Of a stretch of DNA of 64,000 nt, positions 1 to 7,007 are shown in pieces. Under the pieces are notes generated by a model. It worked only from the letters and a program-made list of their open reading frames with translations, was not told the DNA's origin and did no database searches. The stretch comes from OFTM10 sp964196195 (GTDB taxonomy: Bacteria > Actinomycetota > Acidimicrobiia > Acidimicrobiales > Aldehydirespiratoraceae). Position numbers and translations under genes: made by a program. Numbering within the stretch: position 1 is the stretch's first letter; every line of letters begins with the position of its first letter. The stretch is taken from positions 1 to 64,000 of the forward strand of contig CAXMSE010000025.1 of assembly GCA_964196195.1 (NCBI GenBank). Reading direction: 5' to 3'.

Positions 1-245
1 ACCGGAAAGAGGTCCACCGATGCGTTCGCGTTCTGGAAGAACGGCTCGGTGACTGCTGGGATGTCGGACGGATCCTTGAGGTCAAAGAAGATCAGAACGC
101 GCCGCACGCCGTCTTCAGTGCCGACGTAGACCGCCTCAGGATCAACCAATTTGGCCACCTGCTGCAGTGTGGCCGGCAGGGTGCCTTCGGAGAGGCCGAC
201 GTTCCCGGCCTCGACCGGGATCTTGGCTCGCATCATCATTCTCAT
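1..245 (-). CDS. small conserved-looking protein, 3' end cut by window edge
   Basis: The first 81 residues are visible and the gene runs off the left edge. It starts at ATG 245, preceded by AGAAGGGAC as ribosome binding site. The protein opens MRMMMRAKIPVEAGN, has no signal peptide and no membrane segment, and contains a compact central stretch (EDGVRRVLIFFDLKD) typical of a small ferredoxin-like alpha/beta fold. I associate such sequences with a family of roughly 90-aa cytosolic proteins of unknown function in Actinobacteria and Proteobacteria; this is from memory. It reads away from the operator at 289-332, so it is probably controlled by an HxlR-type regulator like the one at 3754-4401. 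Confidence 0.6.
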   Translation of the reverse strand, partial: MRMMMRAKIPVEAGNVGLSEGTLPATLQQVAKLVDPEAVYVGTEDGVRRVLIFFDLKDPSDIPAVTEPFFQNANASVDLFP

Positions 246-263
246 GTTGTGTCCCTTCTAGTG

Positions 264-279
264 CCAGGTCGTGACCTGG
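264..279. repeat. 7-bp perfect inverted repeat beside the left operator
   Basis: CCAGGTC-GT-GACCTGG is a perfect 7-bp inverted repeat. It lies between the small gene ending at the left edge and the operator at 289-332. The related CCAGGTTCATCTGG lies at the same place next to the second operator (3665-3678), so it is part of the duplicated control region. It may be an extra regulator site or a leader hairpin. Confidence 0.5.
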
Positions 280-288
280 TTGATTCGA

Positions 289-332
289 ACTTGCAAAGCT
301 AAAGCTAATACTTTGACTTGAGTTTTGCAAGT
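289..332. promoter_or_regulatory. operator copy 1: ACTTGCAAA-N26-TTTGCAAGT
   Basis: Two 9-bp half-sites, ACTTGCAAA (289-297) and TTTGCAAGT (324-332), form a perfect inverted repeat with a 26-bp spacer. The same half-sites with the same 26-bp spacer occur at 3688-3731, next to an HxlR-family gene. Similarity continues past the right half-site to an ATG-like position near 354 (TATT..AT..TGGT.ACG.AATG in both copies), then stops. No regulator frame follows here: the ATG at 354 hits a stop after 18 codons. The rest of the roughly 180-bp gap up to 511 holds nothing I recognise. This looks like a duplicated divergent promoter whose regulator gene has been lost. Confidence 0.65.
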
Positions 333-511
333 GATATTCCATAGTGGTCACGGAATGGGCCGGGGACTTTCGGCTCGGGCGGTTCGCTGGTGCGGGTGCC
401 GACGGTGGTGACGTGGAGGAGTGACGTATCGCGACCCGGTGATCGTTGTCGGGTGGGTCAGCGTCATCCCGTCCAAGGGTGAACTTCATCGGTATTGAAG
501 GAGTCTCAACC

Positions 512-634
512 ATGTACAGCGATTACCGGGTCACGCTCGACGTCGGACGCTTCTTCAAGATCGGCGTCACACCCGACGACGCCGATCAACTGCTGGCCGA
601 GTTGCAGCAGCACCCTCTGTTCACTCAACGATGA
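512..634 (+). CDS. 40-aa small protein, unknown
   Basis: A 40-residue frame begins at ATG 512 behind a near-ideal ribosome binding site, GAAGGAG (497-503), 8 nt upstream. The product starts MYSDYRVTLDVGRFFKIG and ends with LLAELQQHPLFTQR. It is amphipathic, with no membrane segment or signal peptide, and carries an acidic TPDDADQLL turn leading into a predicted helix. I do not recognise a family. The strong SD and strongly GC-biased third positions make it more likely real than chance, and it could be an adaptor or a remnant. It converges with the lipoprotein gene ending at 668. Confidence 0.5.
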   Translation: MYSDYRVTLDVGRFFKIGVTPDDADQLLAELQQHPLFTQR

Positions 635-667
635 GCACTCCAGATCGTCGTTTGGCCGGGTGCGGTG

Positions 668-1276
668 TCAGGCGCGTGCTCGGTTGAGGATCGACTGACC
701 AATCACCTCAAGGTCTGTCGCGGTCCACGGAGAATCGCTGGTAGTCGGACCGACACTGATTGTCATCACCCAGGTTGCCTTGCGGAGCACGGTGGTTCGC
801 CCGATTCCATCGCTGTCGATGAGCGCTGAAATCCGGTCCATGGAAGCGTCGTCTTCGCTGTCAACCTCCGACAATGCACCGCCTTGGGCGACGAACGCCG
901 CCTTGAGCAAGTCGTAGTGAGCGGTGGCTGATAAGTCTCCGTCGAAGTTGATGAGCGCCACTGTGAGGAAGGGGTCGCCGGGTGTTGATGTTTCGTACAC
1001 CGCGGCGCACATCGTGTCGATCGGTTGGCCGCCGGCCTGGGCGGTTTCGGTCAAGGACTGCAGGTCGAGCGAAAGGGTTCCCGAGGGAATCGCCAGTACC
1101 CCTTGACAGGTCAGTGGATCAAGCGGCCCGGTCGACAGCGCAGCGTCGCCTGCCGCTGTGGTGGAACCGGCACCTGAGACAACAGGATCTGGAGCGGCGC
1201 CCGAACCGGAGGCGCACGCCGTTCCCAACATCGCCACCAGGAACCCGACGCACAGCAGCCGTGACGGCAAGATCAT
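668..1276 (-). CDS. lipoprotein, unknown (DUF3558-like in style)
   Basis: A 202-aa exported protein. The N-terminus has a basic start, a hydrophobic core and the lipobox LGTAC at residues 18-22, so Cys22 should be lipidated on the outer face of the membrane. A low-complexity Ser/Gly/Ala linker follows to about residue 50, then a globular domain with a paired-cysteine look (LTCQGVLAIP, DTMCAAVYE). The layout resembles actinobacterial DUF3558-type lipoproteins, but I cannot confirm the family. Its ATG overlaps the TGA of the upstream 54-aa lipoprotein gene (ATGA at 1273-1276), so the two are translationally coupled. It is the last gene of a three-gene lipoprotein operon. Confidence 0.75.
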   Translation of the reverse strand: MILPSRLLCVGFLVAMLGTACASGSGAAPDPVVSGAGSTTAAGDAALSTGPLDPLTCQGVLAIPSGTLSLDLQSLTETAQAGGQPIDTMCAAVYETSTPGDPFLTVALINFDGDLSATAHYDLLKAAFVAQGGALSEVDSEDDASMDRISALIDSDGIGRTTVLRKATWVMTISVGPTTSDSPWTATDLEVIGQSILNRARA

Positions 1277-1437
1277 CGGTTGTCACCAGAGCTGCTGTAG
1301 AACGGTTCGTCGCCGGGTTCGTCGCCGACATTCACCGGGAGCTGAGAGCCAGCCGATGCCGAGGTTCCGCAGGCACCCAGAAGGGGTGTTGCTGCCGTGA
1401 TGGGGATAGGGAGAGACTTGGCGGTTGTGAGTTTCAT
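1273..1437 (-). CDS. very small lipoprotein (54 aa)
   Basis: From ATG 1437 the frame encodes 54 residues with a short signal and lipobox LLGAC (MKLTTAKSLPIPITAATP..LLGAC), then a short hydrophilic tail. A GTG at 1458 would add MNGRLTC. That leader resembles the MNGRLRT in front of the next upstream gene (1533-2153), which hints that both starts may lie 7 codons further up. AAGAAGG sits directly against the GTG, poor spacing for an SD. The stop overlaps the start of the 668-1276 lipoprotein gene (ATGA). It may be a truncated paralogue of its neighbours. Function unknown. Confidence 0.5.
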   Translation of the reverse strand: MKLTTAKSLPIPITAATPLLGACGTSASAGSQLPVNVGDEPGDEPFYSSSGDNR

Positions 1438-1532
1438 GCAGGTGAGACGACCGTTCACCCTTCTTAGTTCCCGAGCCCGGAGCAGGCGGGCCGCGGCTGA
1501 GTATGGCGGCCAGCGCCAACGAGGCGTTCTGG

Positions 1533-2153
1533 TCAGGGTGATGAGATCGCACCACCATCGGAGGTCTTCACGCCGTCGACATTTCCGCCGCAGAACACCG
1601 CCAGTATTGCCCCGTTCTTCACCTCGCCGGTCACGGCTCCGGTAGCGCACACCGATATCTGAGCACCGTTGTCTGCCTCGACGATGACGGTGGACGCCTC
1701 GAGCGCTTCGCCGTCGACCTGGGCGCCATTGGTGGCCGACAGGGTTACCGCCCCAAGGGTGCCGGTGATCTCGAGTTGGGCTCCGTCGTCGACCGAGATA
1801 TCCCCGATCACAGCAACCGTGGCGGACACGTCGAATGCTCCGGTTGGGGTGACTCCGCCGTTTCGGTCGGTCGAAACGCTCAACCTGGTGCCCGACACTT
1901 CAGTGGTCAGGAACTCCTGAAGGTTCGAATCGGTGATCACCGCCAGAGCCACGTCACCGGCTGCTGTCGGATCGACCGTGAGCAGCACTCGGACTCCGTT
2001 GTCGGCATCGACGGCGATGAAATCCGCAACAGTGCGGGTCTCGGTGACAACATCGCCGCTGCCTTCGAGGGAACTGCCGCACCCCGCGAGCGCCAGGGTC
2101 CCCATAAGGAACAGAGCTGCTTTCCATCTCATCGTGCGTAAACGGCCATTCAT
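1533..2153 (-). CDS. DUF2807 (GIN-domain) lipoprotein
   Basis: The 206-aa product has a lipoprotein signal ending LALAGC, then a domain opening VVTETRTVADFIAVDADNG. It continues with repeated beta-strand units (VDDGAQLEITG, SATNGAQVDGE, EADNGAQISVC) of the right-handed beta-helix/GIN type (DUF2807, 'head GIN domain' proteins). These are surface proteins of unknown function, sometimes called putative adhesins. Start choice is uncertain: ATG 2153 (MNGRLRTMRWK) or ATG 2132 (MRWKAALFL); neither has an SD. It leads a three-lipoprotein operon with 95 bp to the next gene. Two Cys near the C-terminus (SVCATG, VFCGG) could pair. Confidence 0.75.
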   Translation of the reverse strand: MNGRLRTMRWKAALFLMGTLALAGCGSSLEGSGDVVTETRTVADFIAVDADNGVRVLLTVDPTAAGDVALAVITDSNLQEFLTTEVSGTRLSVSTDRNGGVTPTGAFDVSATVAVIGDISVDDGAQLEITGTLGAVTLSATNGAQVDGEALEASTVIVEADNGAQISVCATGAVTGEVKNGAILAVFCGGNVDGVKTSDGGAISSP

Positions 2154-2339
2154 GATTCGGAAATCGTGGGGATGGAGCGGAGCTAGAGGCAGTGCTGGAG
2201 GCGGACAGGTCATCATCTCCCTTGATGATGTGCCGCGACAAGATGAGAGGGGAGTGCAGGGGCCGTATCTTCGATGGGGCTGTCGGCGCCCACTGTCGTT
2301 GCTGGTGGCTAGACGACCGCGGTCTCGGGGTCGGGGACC

Positions 2340-2483
2340 TCACCGCGGATCCTGGACCGGAATCGCAGCTACCGCCTGAGCAAGGTGGTACAGGCCAACG
2401 GCGGTCACGAACAGCGCGGCCACCACATCCTCCATTGGGTCGTCGGGGTGCAGGATGCCCGCCACGAGGGCGCTGGTCAGCAC
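2340..2483 (-). CDS. possible 47-aa membrane peptide or gene remnant
   Basis: The 2154-2519 gap has one frame with coding character. From GTG 2483 it encodes 47 residues with a hydrophobic central segment (DVVAALFVTAVGLYHLAQAV), bounded upstream by a TAG at about 2508. Third positions are strongly G/C. There is no SD. It could be a tiny membrane protein or the 3' remnant of a longer one. Nothing else recognisable lies between 2154 and 2519. Confidence 0.25.
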   Translation of the reverse strand: MLTSALVAGILHPDDPMEDVVAALFVTAVGLYHLAQAVAAIPVQDPR

Positions 2484-2519
2484 GAGGCTCCGGGCGGGAC
2501 CGCGCTAGGTTCCGCCTTG

Positions 2520-3131
2520 ATGTCGACCGCTCACAAGATCGCCTTCATCGGCTCGCACTCGGTGCGCAAGACCAACGCGGTCCACTGCTTCGCCGGCGCG
2601 GTGGGCCGCAGCGGACGCAGCGTCGAGGTGGGTCGCGAGGTGGTCCGGTTCAGTCCGCTCGGGCTGAACGAGGGCGCAACCCCAGAGGCTCAGCTCTGGG
2701 CGATCATGGCTCAAGTCCGAGAGGAACTCGAGCTGCGCACCAGAGCCGACGTCCTGGTGCTCGATCGGGCGGTGGTCGACAACTTCGCCTACTTCTTGCG
2801 GGCCACGCGCGGCGAGGATCCATTCGACGTCAAACCCCTCGTGGCGCGGTGGTCGAAAACATATGACCTCTTCGTGCGACTCCGGCCCGACATTGCCTTG
2901 AAGGCAGATGGCGTACGCAGCACCAACGAGCGGTTCCGCAACGAGATCGAGAAGATTCTCGATCTGATCATCCCCCAATACGTCGACGCCGACCGGTTGG
3001 TCGAACTCTGGGCCTCCGAAGTCACCGAGACATTCGACTGGGCCGGACTGCTGGAGCGGTTGTGTGGTCCGCCTCCTCAAGGCCAGCCGGATCCGAAACC
3101 GGTGACCTACGCGCCAACATTGTGGGACTGA
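2520..3131 (+). CDS. P-loop NTPase (AAA_28/NadR-like kinase fold) with altered Walker A
   Basis: A 203-aa cytosolic protein from ATG 2520. The N-terminus MSTAHKIAFI runs into GSHSVRKT (residues 11-18), matching the GSHS-x-GKT Walker A of AAA_28/NadR-type nucleotide kinases except that Gly is Arg before the Lys. A Walker B-like strand follows (VLVLDRAVVDNFAY), then a lid-like segment (STNERFRNEIEKILDL). Size and order fit this kinase-like family, whose substrates are mostly unknown. The Arg substitution may weaken phosphate binding, so the protein could be degenerate or non-catalytic. The 3' end overlaps the convergent MOSC pseudogene by 25 bp. Start chosen because the P-loop strand begins right after it; no good SD is visible. 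Confidence 0.7.
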   Translation: MSTAHKIAFIGSHSVRKTNAVHCFAGAVGRSGRSVEVGREVVRFSPLGLNEGATPEAQLWAIMAQVREELELRTRADVLVLDRAVVDNFAYFLRATRGEDPFDVKPLVARWSKTYDLFVRLRPDIALKADGVRSTNERFRNEIEKILDLIIPQYVDADRLVELWASEVTETFDWAGLLERLCGPPPQGQPDPKPVTYAPTLWD

Positions 3132-3645
3132 TCATCAGGGGGCAGGAACAGCCTGGCGGTATCGATACCGAGCTCGGCCTCGGACCAGCCGGGCGCGACG
3201 GTGACGGCGTGGTAGTTGTCGCGGTGGGCAAGGACCATGTCGTCGTCTGCTTCGACCACATCTTCGGTGAGCACTCTGAGCAGATAACCGGTGTAGCCCG
3301 TGTCCTGGACGAGGACCGGCATGTCCTTGCGTCCGAACCGCGCGGCCAGCTTGTAACACGGCGTGCGCGGTTGACAGACCTGCACCACGGCCGTGCCGAC
3401 GTCGAAGACGTCGCCGAGATGGACCTCCGTCTCGAGCAGGCCTGCGACGGTGAAATTCTCACCTAGGGCGGCCGCATCGGGCAGTTCGAGACCGAGGCTG
3501 CGCCAAGCCACACCCGCCCTTCGGTCGGTGTCTTGACGAAGGCACTCTCGATCTGCCGCCGGGTCGTAACGAGCTCACTAACCGCTCCCACCGATACAGC
3601 CAGGATCGTTCCGCTCAGACTCTCCACGATGGGCGAACCTAACAT
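3107..3645 (-). pseudogene. MOSC-domain (YiiM-like) gene broken by internal deletion and frameshift
   Basis: ATG 3645 has a good SD (AGAGGGAG). The first frame reads SGTILAVSVGAVSEL...TPTEGRV, the usual opening of MOSC/YiiM proteins, then runs out of register near 3512. The second frame resumes with LGLELPDAAALGENFTVAGL, passes VCQPRTPCYKLAARFG (the conserved sulfur-carrying Cys region) and ends at 3107. The roughly 30 residues normally between them, including the DGxxQADxxVHGGxDKAVxAY block, are missing. A deletion of about 90-100 bp plus loss of frame explains this. MOSC proteins handle sulfur for molybdenum cofactor or detoxify N-hydroxylated purine analogues; this copy should be inactive. 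It reads away from operator copy 2 and the HxlR gene. Confidence 0.8.
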
Positions 3646-3687
3646 CGTGTGGCTCCCTCTGATTCCAGGTTCATCTGGAGGATTACG

Positions 3688-3731
3688 ACTTGCAAAGTGC
3701 AAGTTGTGTCCTACACTTGATATTTGCAAGT
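3688..3731. promoter_or_regulatory. operator copy 2 and divergent promoter upstream of HxlR gene
   Basis: ACTTGCAAA (3688-3696) and TTTGCAAGT (3723-3731) form a perfect inverted repeat with a 26-bp spacer. A third, overlapping repeat is ACTTGCA-AAG-TGCAAGT (3688-3704). A plausible sigma-70 promoter for the regulator lies within it: TTGCAA (3690-3695), 16-bp spacer, TACACT (3712-3717). The site sits between the divergent MOSC pseudogene and the HxlR gene at 3754, so autoregulation plus control of the divergent gene is the likely arrangement. A partner copy with identical spacing is at 289-332. Confidence 0.7.
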
Positions 3732-3753
3732 AGTATTTGATGATGGTGACGAA

Positions 3754-4401
3754 ATGACTGCGAAGCGCCGCTACCGGTTGTTGTGCCCGATCGCTCGAGC
3801 TCTCGATGTCGTCGGGGATCGATGGGCCCTGCTGATCCTGCGCGACCTGCACGCCGGGCCTGCCCGGTTTCAGGACCTCGAGACCGGGCTCGGTATTGCC
3901 ACAAACTTGTTGTCGACCCGGCTCATCGAGCTGGCCGAAGCTGGACTGATCGAGAAGTCCACCGAACCGGGTCGGTCCCGCTACCAGCTCACCGAGCTCG
4001 GTCGTCACACAGACCGCCTGCTCTGGGAACTATCCCAATTTGGGGGTCAACTCGATCCCGAACCCGACCCTCGAGAGCCCGGGAATCTGAGAAACATCGT
4101 CGTGCCGTTGCGAATGGTGCTCGGGGCGGTGCCGGATCGCCCCGATCTTGTGGTTCGCCTGCTCGTCGATGACGACTGTTTCACGATCACTTCCACGGCG
4201 GACGGAGTGGAAGTCGATTACGGAGATACGAGCAGCGAACCGGACCTCGTGGTCCGTACCGAATATGAGGCGTTCCTCGACGCAGGCGAAGGGCGGATCT
4301 CGCCCGAAGAGTTCGCCGGCCACCACCTCGAGATTGTCGACGGCGCTCCTCACATCGGAGCGTTCCTCGCTCTCATGGGCGCGGCAATGGCTGGGAGCTG
4401 A
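3754..4401 (+). CDS. HxlR-family winged-helix regulator with C-terminal SCP2-like domain
   Basis: A 215-aa regulator. Residues 1-100 carry the HxlR winged helix (CPIARALDVVGDRWALLILRDL, then a recognition helix at LGIATNLLSTRLIEL and the wing GRSRYQLTELG). Residues about 110-215 form a second domain (RNIVVPLRMVLG...PDLVVRTEYEAFLDAGEG) resembling the SCP2 sterol-binding fold found at the C-terminus of some actinobacterial HxlR proteins; it may sense a hydrophobic ligand. ATG 3754 was chosen because it begins the domain; upstream codons lie inside the operator. It probably binds the inverted repeats at 3688-3731 and perhaps 289-332. The canonical redox Cys of HxlR proteins is present near the N-terminus (LLCPIAR). 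Confidence 0.85.
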   Translation: MTAKRRYRLLCPIARALDVVGDRWALLILRDLHAGPARFQDLETGLGIATNLLSTRLIELAEAGLIEKSTEPGRSRYQLTELGRHTDRLLWELSQFGGQLDPEPDPREPGNLRNIVVPLRMVLGAVPDRPDLVVRLLVDDDCFTITSTADGVEVDYGDTSSEPDLVVRTEYEAFLDAGEGRISPEEFAGHHLEIVDGAPHIGAFLALMGAAMAGS

Positions 4402-4464
4402 GAGCGACTTTGACGGTGGTCGGTGCCCGTCATAACCTCTCGAAACATTCTCGAGGAGGCAAGC

Positions 4465-5616
4465 GTGCACTTTGGCGTCTTTCTGCTGGGGGCGGTGCCG
4501 ATGCCCGACGCAGGCGCCGGCGACCCCCAGCCCACAGATCGGCTTGCTTCCAATGAGCTCGTCTGGGAGACAACCGAACGCCTGGTCGATGTAGGTGTTT
4601 TGGCCGACCGGCTCGGCTACGACTACTTCTTTCTGACCGAGCATCACTTCCAGCACGAGGGTTACGAGGTCATCCCCAATGCCATCCTCACGGGCATGGT
4701 GGTGGCTGAGCGCACGGAGCGAATCAAGATCGGAGCCCTGGTCCACGTTCTTCCTCAGTGGCATCCACTCCGATTCGCCGAGGACTTTGCGACACTGCAC
4801 AACTTTTCGGGGGGTCGCGCGGTCATGGCGCTCGGTCGAGGCACGGTGCCGCGCGAAGCCCTGCCCCTTGGCGCGGTGATCGGTAGCACCGACGACCCCG
4901 CGAAACGCGCCGAGCAGGATCAGAGCAATCGAGAGCTGTTCGCGGAGGCCGTGGAGGTGGTCGACCTGGCGCTCAAGAACGACTGGTTCGCCTTCCACGG
5001 TAAGCACTTCGACTTCCCGCCTCCGGGCATTCCCGACCGCGGTGGTGTTGTCGAGCAGCTATCGCTGACTCCGAGGCCCCTTTCCCCGTTTGAGGAATGG
5101 CAGACGATCTCATCGCCCCCCACCCTTGAGGCGGTGGCCCGTCGAGGTGTCGGCGGCGTCTGGTGGAACGTGCATCCAGACTTCCTGGCCGAACAGTGGC
5201 ACGAGTTCGGCCGGATCTGGGAGGAGGAGCACGGATCAGCGCTCGGCCCCGGAGACCGACGGATGATGGTGATCAACGTCAGGATCGGCGACACCCACGA
5301 AGAGGCGGTTTCGGGTGCCCGGCCCGGATTCGACGAGCACTGGAAGTTCCTCGGCCCCTACGGGCGACAGAAGGGATTCAAGGGGCCCGATGGCAAGCCG
5401 GCCCCCAACGGCTGGATCCCAACGCTCGAGGCCGCCATGGAGCAGCGAGTCGTGATCGTCGGCACGGCCGACGAGGTGGCCGAGCAGCTGGCCGACCGCG
5501 TGGCCCAGGTCGACGCCAGCCATGTGACGATCTACCCGCAGTGCATGGGGGAGCCCTACGAGGTCTTCGAAGAACAGGTGACGCGGTTCGCCGAGGAAGT
5601 GATGCCACGGCTCTAG
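4465..5616 (+). CDS. LLM class flavin-dependent oxidoreductase
   Basis: A 383-aa luciferase-like monooxygenase family protein. It starts at GTG 4465, with GAGGAGG (4453-4459) as SD, giving MHFGVFLLGAVPMPDAG. Typical features are the early TEHHF motif, the NAILTGMVVAERTERIKIGA strand, the HPLRFAEDFATLHNFSGGRA block and a C-terminal IVGTADEVAEQLADRV segment. Members use FMNH2 or F420H2 to oxidise or reduce small molecules; the substrate cannot be told from sequence. It lies 63 bp after the HxlR regulator on the same strand, so the two may be co-transcribed, and it converges with the creatininase-like gene. Confidence 0.85.
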   Translation: MHFGVFLLGAVPMPDAGAGDPQPTDRLASNELVWETTERLVDVGVLADRLGYDYFFLTEHHFQHEGYEVIPNAILTGMVVAERTERIKIGALVHVLPQWHPLRFAEDFATLHNFSGGRAVMALGRGTVPREALPLGAVIGSTDDPAKRAEQDQSNRELFAEAVEVVDLALKNDWFAFHGKHFDFPPPGIPDRGGVVEQLSLTPRPLSPFEEWQTISSPPTLEAVARRGVGGVWWNVHPDFLAEQWHEFGRIWEEEHGSALGPGDRRMMVINVRIGDTHEEAVSGARPGFDEHWKFLGPYGRQKGFKGPDGKPAPNGWIPTLEAAMEQRVVIVGTADEVAEQLADRVAQVDASHVTIYPQCMGEPYEVFEEQVTRFAEEVMPRL

Positions 5617-5628
5617 ACCGAGGCGCCC

Positions 5629-6399
5629 TCAGCGCCCGAAGTCGAACTCCTTGACCTCTACCATGGCTTCGGCCAACTTGGCGACGGCCATGTCGAACAA
5701 CTGCTGGCCGAGGTCGGCGCTGGCACCGGTCGGGTCGCCGATATAGCCGTCGGGATCGAAATCGTTCGACAGCCATCCGAACGAGACCGACCCGCCGAAT
5801 TTGACGTGGGTGTTCTCCGCGAGCTTCTCGGGAACCTTGCGCTCGGCCTTGGTGAGGTCGACTTCACCGGGTCGGAGATACATGAAGACCGAGGTCTCGT
5901 TTCGGCCCCCGTGGATTCCCATGCCCAGCTCCTCCTCGGTGGACGTTCCGCCGTAGGCCGGGGGGAGTGAAGGGTGCATGAGGAACGTCTTGAGCCCGTG
6001 GGCCAGGCGCAACTCTCTCAACGCCGTACCCAGATGGGTGGTGTTTCCCCCGTGGCCGTTGAGCAACACGAGCCGTTGTGCTCCGGTGGTGGCGATCGAA
6101 CGGCCGATGTCGCGTAACACCGCGAGCATCGTCTCGGGCGACAGATAGAGCGTGCCGGGCGACCAGGCATGTTCGTTCGACTTCGAGATCGAGAGGGTGG
6201 GTAGTTGCCAGACGTCGAGCTCCTCGCCGCACTGGGCCACCACCGCTGTCGCCACCTCCTCGGCGATCACCGCATCGACCGACATCGGTAGATGAGGGCC
6301 GTGCTGCTCAATCGCTCCTATCGGCAAGAGCAGGATGCTCGACGGGCTGATGACCTCACCGATCTCTGGTCCGGTCAAATCCTCGTAGCGTCGATTCAT
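5629..6399 (-). CDS. creatininase-family metal-dependent amidohydrolase
   Basis: A 256-aa cytosolic protein with the creatininase hallmark GAIEQHGPHLPMSVD (residues 29-43; Glu31, His33 and Asp42 as metal ligands), the NGHGGNTTHLG block and HGGRNETSVF near the middle. The family includes creatininase, MftE of mycofactocin synthesis and ArfB-type hydrolases, all Zn/Fe/Mn amidohydrolases. No mycofactocin genes are nearby, so the substrate is open. ATG 6399 has no SD but has TAGTGT 6 nt upstream (6406-6411), which fits a leaderless transcript starting at the ATG. Confidence 0.85.
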   Translation of the reverse strand: MNRRYEDLTGPEIGEVISPSSILLLPIGAIEQHGPHLPMSVDAVIAEEVATAVVAQCGEELDVWQLPTLSISKSNEHAWSPGTLYLSPETMLAVLRDIGRSIATTGAQRLVLLNGHGGNTTHLGTALRELRLAHGLKTFLMHPSLPPAYGGTSTEEELGMGIHGGRNETSVFMYLRPGEVDLTKAERKVPEKLAENTHVKFGGSVSFGWLSNDFDPDGYIGDPTGASADLGQQLFDMAVAKLAEAMVEVKEFDFGR

Positions 6400-6503
6400 G
6401 CCATGACACTAGCCAGCCGCGCGGGCGCCGATCGCGTCGTGCGATGCTGTCGGGCATTGCCGACCGGTGGCTGAGCCTCACCAACGGGGACCCAGGAGGG
6501 CCG

Positions 6504-6926
6504 ATGAACGAAACAGAACGGATCGTGCGCATCTTTCACGAGTCGTGGGACCTACGCGACCCGGAGAGGGGTACTGCGGTGATCGCCGACGATTGTCACT
6601 TCGAAGATGTTGCCAGGGGCGAGCTGTTGTCCGGTCCGGAGGGCTACGTGCGCGACTATCACCGGTGGCGTTCAGCGTTCCCGGATGGCACCCTCGAGAT
6701 CACCAGCGTGATCGTCGAGGGCGACAGGGCAGTGGTCGAGTTCGTCAACCGCGGCACCCAGACGGGGCCGCTCGAATCCAATCTCGGCACCTTCCCTCCC
6801 TCCGGTCGCTTCATGGAAGTCCGATACTGCAGCGTCATGCGGGTGGCCCAAGGAAAGGTCGTGGAGGGTCGCGACTATTACGACTCTGCCGGGATCGCCC
6901 GCCAGCTTGGCCTGATCGACGACTAA
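6504..6926 (+). CDS. SnoaL-like / ester-cyclase family protein
   Basis: A 140-aa single-domain protein of the NTF2-like fold. It opens with MNETERIVRIFHESWDLRDP, has the AVIADDCHFEDVARGEL strand-turn, SAFPDGTLEITSVIVEGD in the middle, and FMEVRYCSVMRVAQGKVVEGRDYYD near the end, as in SnoaL polyketide cyclases and ester-cyclase relatives. These bind or isomerise small hydrophobic ligands; no specific role can be assigned. ATG 6504 was chosen for the AGGAGGG SD just upstream. It is followed on the same strand by the DUF1858 and PPOX genes. Confidence 0.75.
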   Translation: MNETERIVRIFHESWDLRDPERGTAVIADDCHFEDVARGELLSGPEGYVRDYHRWRSAFPDGTLEITSVIVEGDRAVVEFVNRGTQTGPLESNLGTFPPSGRFMEVRYCSVMRVAQGKVVEGRDYYDSAGIARQLGLIDD

Positions 6927-7007
6927 GGCCCTGGATCGAGCGGTCAGCCGCCGACGGATCGCCGGCTCGCCTTGCATGCTTTGAGCGGTGCCTGTTTCTA
7001 TGGGCGG

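Noticed and set aside
333..511. A regulator gene after operator 1
   Set aside because: The ATG near 354 runs into a stop after 18 codons and no winged-helix sequence can be read in any frame.
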